From CAVPNY01 sp963706905 (GTDB lineage Bacteria > Chloroflexota > Anaerolineae > Anaerolineales > UBA4823): 64,000 nt of DNA. The notes beneath the pieces were generated by a model. That model saw only the letters and a list, made by a program, of their open reading frames with translations. It did not search any database and was not told the origin of the DNA. The DNA is taken from positions 248,001-312,000 of the forward strand of contig CAVPNY010000015.1 of assembly GCA_963706905.1 (NCBI GenBank), given 5' to 3'. Shown piece by piece: positions 61,767-64,000 of this stretch. How positions within the stretch are numbered: the stretch's first letter is position 1; every line of letters begins with the position of its first letter. A program made the position numbers and the translations under genes.

Positions 61767-62258
61767 ATGGCAAAGGTTATCTTAAAACTAGATGACGATA
61801 TCTCTACCGATATCATTTACCCGGGACGATATATGGCTACGGTGCTGCCTGGCGAGACGCCACGGTATGCATTTTCTGATTTACCGGTCAACCACCGCCT
61901 GCAAGCCGGGGAAATTCCCGCTGGGAGTATCGTCGTTGCAGGTAAGAACTTTGGCTGCGGCTCATCTCGCGAGCAAGCTGCCTCCTGCCTGAAAGGCTGG
62001 GAGCTCCGCATCATCGCGCCAGGATTTGCTCGCATTTTTATGCAAAACGCAGTCAACCTGGGGCTGGAGTTGATCATTTGCCCCGAGATCGAAGCTGATG
62101 AGGGGGATGAATTGAAAATTGCCGGTGGAAAGGTGATCAACCACACGAATGGTAATCGCTATGAGATCAGGCCGCTACCCCAGGCTCGCCAGCGGATCAT
62201 TGACGCTGGGGGATTGATACCGTACACACGCCAGCTATTATTGAGCGAGCAGAAATAA
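61767..62258 (+). CDS. Aconitase-family dehydratase, small subunit (LeuD-like)
   Basis: Swivelling subunit of 164 residues that completes the active site of the large subunit. DDDISTDIIYPGRYM at the start, the conserved GKNFGCGSSREQA and the ARIFMQNAVNLGL segment are typical. The specificity loop after the start reads YMAT, unlike the YLVY or YLRT loops described for isopropylmalate and homoaconitate enzymes of methanogens, so another substrate is possible. AAGAAGGA lies 8 bases before the ATG at 61767. Last gene of the five-gene set; a terminator follows. Confidence 0.9.
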   Translation: MAKVILKLDDDISTDIIYPGRYMATVLPGETPRYAFSDLPVNHRLQAGEIPAGSIVVAGKNFGCGSSREQAASCLKGWELRIIAPGFARIFMQNAVNLGLELIICPEIEADEGDELKIAGGKVINHTNGNRYEIRPLPQARQRIIDAGGLIPYTRQLLLSEQK

Positions 62259-62284
62259 TCCGCTTTTAAAGTAATTTACTCGAG

Positions 62285-62318
62285 GCGCCAGTGTGATTCC
62301 ATCGTGAAACACTGGCGC
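62285..62318 (+). terminator. Terminator of the five-gene operon
   Basis: GCGCCAGTGT (62285-62294) pairs with ACACTGGCGC (62309-62318) around a 14-base loop, followed by TTCGCTGCTTTTTAAT. It is 26 bases after the small-subunit stop. Confidence 0.7.
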
Positions 62319-62508
62319 TTCGCTGCTTTTTAATAAACGCTCAGATGGTCTCGCGTTGACACTCTGGCAGTTTATCCTACCTGTAAAAAATCTATCAATT
62401 TAACATAGCGCATAAGAAGATCAGACGATCGGGATGGATGGTCGGCAAGTATGACATTTGTCACCCAACCGCATGATATTTTGTACTGGAATTCAAAGAA
62501 ATTGTGCA

Positions 62509-62543
62509 TATAATCACAAGATATATGCGCCTATGCGTATATA
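62509..62543 (+). promoter_or_regulatory. Promoter and operator of the arsR-sqr unit
   Basis: TATAAT at 62509-62514 is followed by an imperfect 22-base palindrome at 62522-62543 (TATATGCGCCTATGCGTATATA). The palindrome would cover the start site, as expected for ArsR-type repression. No clear -35 is seen at normal spacing. The palindrome is 23 bases before the regulator's ATG. Confidence 0.55.
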
Positions 62544-62565
62544 GCAACTACAAGGAGATAGGACA

Positions 62566-62910
62566 ATGCCTCACGCACTCGAACAGGAAATTAACATTCT
62601 ACATGCTGAGATATGCGCCGGGCTGGCTGACCCAAAGCGAATCCTGATCCTTTATACCTTGTCCGAACAGCCTCATACTGTTACCGAGCTGGTTGAATTG
62701 CTGGACCTCAACCAGCCGATGGTTTCTCGCCACCTCAAGGTGTTGCGCGAGCGTGGCATGGTGACAGCGCAACGCGTTGGCCCTGCCGTCGAATACCGGC
62801 TGGCAGATGAGCGTCTGGTAGAAGCCCTGGATTTATTGCGCGCTGTTCTGGCGACAAAGTTGAAAAACCAGGCGGCTTTGGCCGATACTGTTTCTACATC
62901 CAGAGAATAA
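62566..62910 (+). CDS. ArsR/SmtB-family transcriptional repressor
   Basis: A 114-residue winged-helix regulator: EICAGLADPKRILILYTLSEQPHTVTELVELLDLNQPMVSRHLKVLRERGMV carries the DNA-binding helices, followed by the wing and a C-terminal dimerisation helix. Only one cysteine (Cys in EICAGL) is present, so the two-cysteine sulfide switch of SqrR/BigR and the CxC metal site of ArsR are both missing. It lies directly upstream of a sulfide:quinone-oxidoreductase-like gene (25 bases), which it probably controls together with itself. The inducer is unknown. AAGGAGAT precedes the ATG. Confidence 0.88.
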   Translation: MPHALEQEINILHAEICAGLADPKRILILYTLSEQPHTVTELVELLDLNQPMVSRHLKVLRERGMVTAQRVGPAVEYRLADERLVEALDLLRAVLATKLKNQAALADTVSTSRE

Positions 62911-62935
62911 AACATCATTGTAGGGAGAATATTTG

Positions 62936-64000
62936 ATGAAGAAATTACTGATCCTCGGTGCTGGCACTGCTGGGACAATGGTTGCCAACCGGTTGTCCAA
63001 TCTGCTCGACTTGGACGAGTGGCGCATCACGATAGTTGACCAGCATGCAAATCATTATTACCAGCCAGGCTTTTTGTTCATCCCCTTTGGCATTTATAGC
63101 AAGAATGATGTGATCAAACCGACACGCGACTTCATGCCAAGCGGAGTCGAGTTGATTATGTCACCGATTGATCTTATCGAGCCGGAACATAACCGGGTGA
63201 AATTATCCAATGGTCGCAGTCTCCAATATGATTTCCTGGTGATCGCCACGGGCGCTCAGACCCACCCGGACCAAACTCCTGGGTTAAAGGAGCACGAATG
63301 GGGCAAATCGATTTACGAATTTTATACCGTTGAGGGATCGATGGCACTCGCCAGGCACTTGCGCACCTGGCAAGGCGGGCGGATGGTGGTCAATGTGGTC
63401 GAGAATCCGATCAAATGCCCGGTCGCCCCACTTGAGTTCTTGATGTTGGCAGACTGGTACTTTCATGAACAGGGATTGCGAGACCAAGTGGAGATCATAT
63501 TTGCTACTCCTTTACCTGGTGCATTCACCAAGCCTATCGCCTCTCGCCACCTCGGCGATATCCTCGATAGAAAGAACATCAAAATTGTGCCCGAATTTAT
63601 GATCGAACGCGTAGAACCCGATGCCAGGAAGATCGTCTCCTACGATGAACAGGAGGTGGAATACGATTTGCTTGTGAGCATCCCGCTCAATATGGGCAGT
63701 GAAGTAATCGCTCGCTCTGGACTGGGGGATGAGCTGAACTATATCCCGGTGGATAAGCATACCCTGGTTTCACCGAAATATGCCAATATATTTGTTCTGG
63801 GCGATGCAGCCTCCATTCCGACCTCTAAGGCCGGAGCAGTGGCACACTTTGCGGTGGAATGTTTTACAGATAATTTCCTACGCTACATTGATGGGCTGGA
63901 AATGCTGCCCACCTTTGATGGGCATGCTAATTGTTTCATCGAGTTTGGTTTCGGTAAAGGATTGCTGATCGATTTTAACTATGATACCGAGCCGCTCCCT
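62936..64000 (+). CDS. Sulfide:quinone oxidoreductase-like flavoprotein (partial, runs off window)
   Basis: An FAD-dependent pyridine-nucleotide-disulfide-type enzyme, 355 codons visible and open to the window end. The N-terminal FAD fold LLILGAGTAGTMVANRLS, the second segment LVIATGAQ, and the C-terminal GDAASIPTSKAGAVAHF match sulfide:quinone oxidoreductases. A redox cysteine lies in IKCPVAPLEF near residue 162. The final segment FIEFGFGKGLLIDFNYD is also typical. It would oxidise sulfide at the membrane and pass electrons to quinone, serving respiration or detoxification. AGGGAGA lies 8 bases before the ATG. Confidence 0.85.
   Translation, partial: MKKLLILGAGTAGTMVANRLSNLLDLDEWRITIVDQHANHYYQPGFLFIPFGIYSKNDVIKPTRDFMPSGVELIMSPIDLIEPEHNRVKLSNGRSLQYDFLVIATGAQTHPDQTPGLKEHEWGKSIYEFYTVEGSMALARHLRTWQGGRMVVNVVENPIKCPVAPLEFLMLADWYFHEQGLRDQVEIIFATPLPGAFTKPIASRHLGDILDRKNIKIVPEFMIERVEPDARKIVSYDEQEVEYDLLVSIPLNMGSEVIARSGLGDELNYIPVDKHTLVSPKYANIFVLGDAASIPTSKAGAVAHFAVECFTDNFLRYIDGLEMLPTFDGHANCFIEFGFGKGLLIDFNYDTEPLP

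Noticed and set aside
1..64000. CRISPR array or prophage
   Set aside because: No series of evenly spaced repeats, no cas genes and no phage structural genes were seen; the 114-bp repeats at 52.0-52.5 kb are coding.

Overview
The window looks like a chromosomal segment of a Chloroflexota bacterium, most likely Anaerolineae. This is inferred from the gene repertoire and protein style: a mevalonate-type decarboxylase, a penicillin-binding lipoprotein, FHA and PP2C signalling genes, many zinc-ribbon membrane proteins, and an AmmeMemoRadiSam enzyme. No rRNA or marker comparison was possible. There are two tRNAs, no rRNA and no CRISPR array.

Layout. 0.2-4.2 kb: rsgA, a penicillin-binding protein and a Maf pyrophosphatase on the minus strand. 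4.4-6.6 kb: purine salvage (xpt, guaA). 6.6-12 kb: a phospho-signalling island (VWA/FHA membrane protein, PP2C phosphatase, and a converging PP2C-like protein fused to a propeller-like domain). 12-16 kb: radical SAM enzyme, mobA, an RRM protein, a cysteine-desulfurase-like enzyme and an Rnk-like factor. 16.2-25.2 kb: a secreted intradiol-dioxygenase-like lipoprotein, tRNA-Arg, an icd-sdhCDAB TCA-cycle operon, and a divergent lutABC lactate-oxidation operon with a CRP/FNR-like site between them. 25.2-29.5 kb: a Ca-type P-ATPase and corA, the latter preceded by a long leader with a short acidic, proline-rich peptide. 29.5-38.8 kb: rnhB, a glycosyltransferase, tRNA-Pro, one complete insertion sequence with 19-bp flanking repeats, pyrG with its own leader peptide and hairpin, eno and radC. 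38.8-44.6 kb: acylphosphatase, a gluzincin-like peptidase, an AEC transporter, a HEAT-repeat protein, an RseP-like protease and a mevalonate-pathway decarboxylase. 44.6-54.5 kb is accessory: IS3 and IS21-like remnants, an M16 peptidase broken by an amber codon, a three-gene cassette (phosphohistidine swivel domain, cupin, ATP-grasp pyruvate/PEP-binding domain), a large STAND regulator, and a secreted protein with 38-residue repeats. 54.6-57 kb: two paralogous zinc-ribbon membrane proteins. 57.1-62.3 kb: five genes for organic-acid/acyl-CoA chemistry (isocitrate/isopropylmalate-type dehydrogenase, HMG-CoA-lyase-type lyase, class III CoA transferase, aconitase-type large and small subunits). 62.5 kb to the end: an ArsR-type regulator and a sulfide:quinone-oxidoreductase-like flavoprotein that runs off the window.

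Two themes stand out. First, the corA leader encodes a 19-residue peptide whose acidic and proline-rich composition recalls Mg-sensing leader peptides of enterobacteria. Second, many conserved genes carry small lesions: PP2C, the radical SAM N-terminus, sdhB, icd, lutA and the repeat protein have frameshifts, lutB lacks a normal start codon, and the M16 gene has a nonsense codon. Because central-metabolism genes are among them, sequencing or assembly error is the simplest explanation and should be checked before any biology is read into them.
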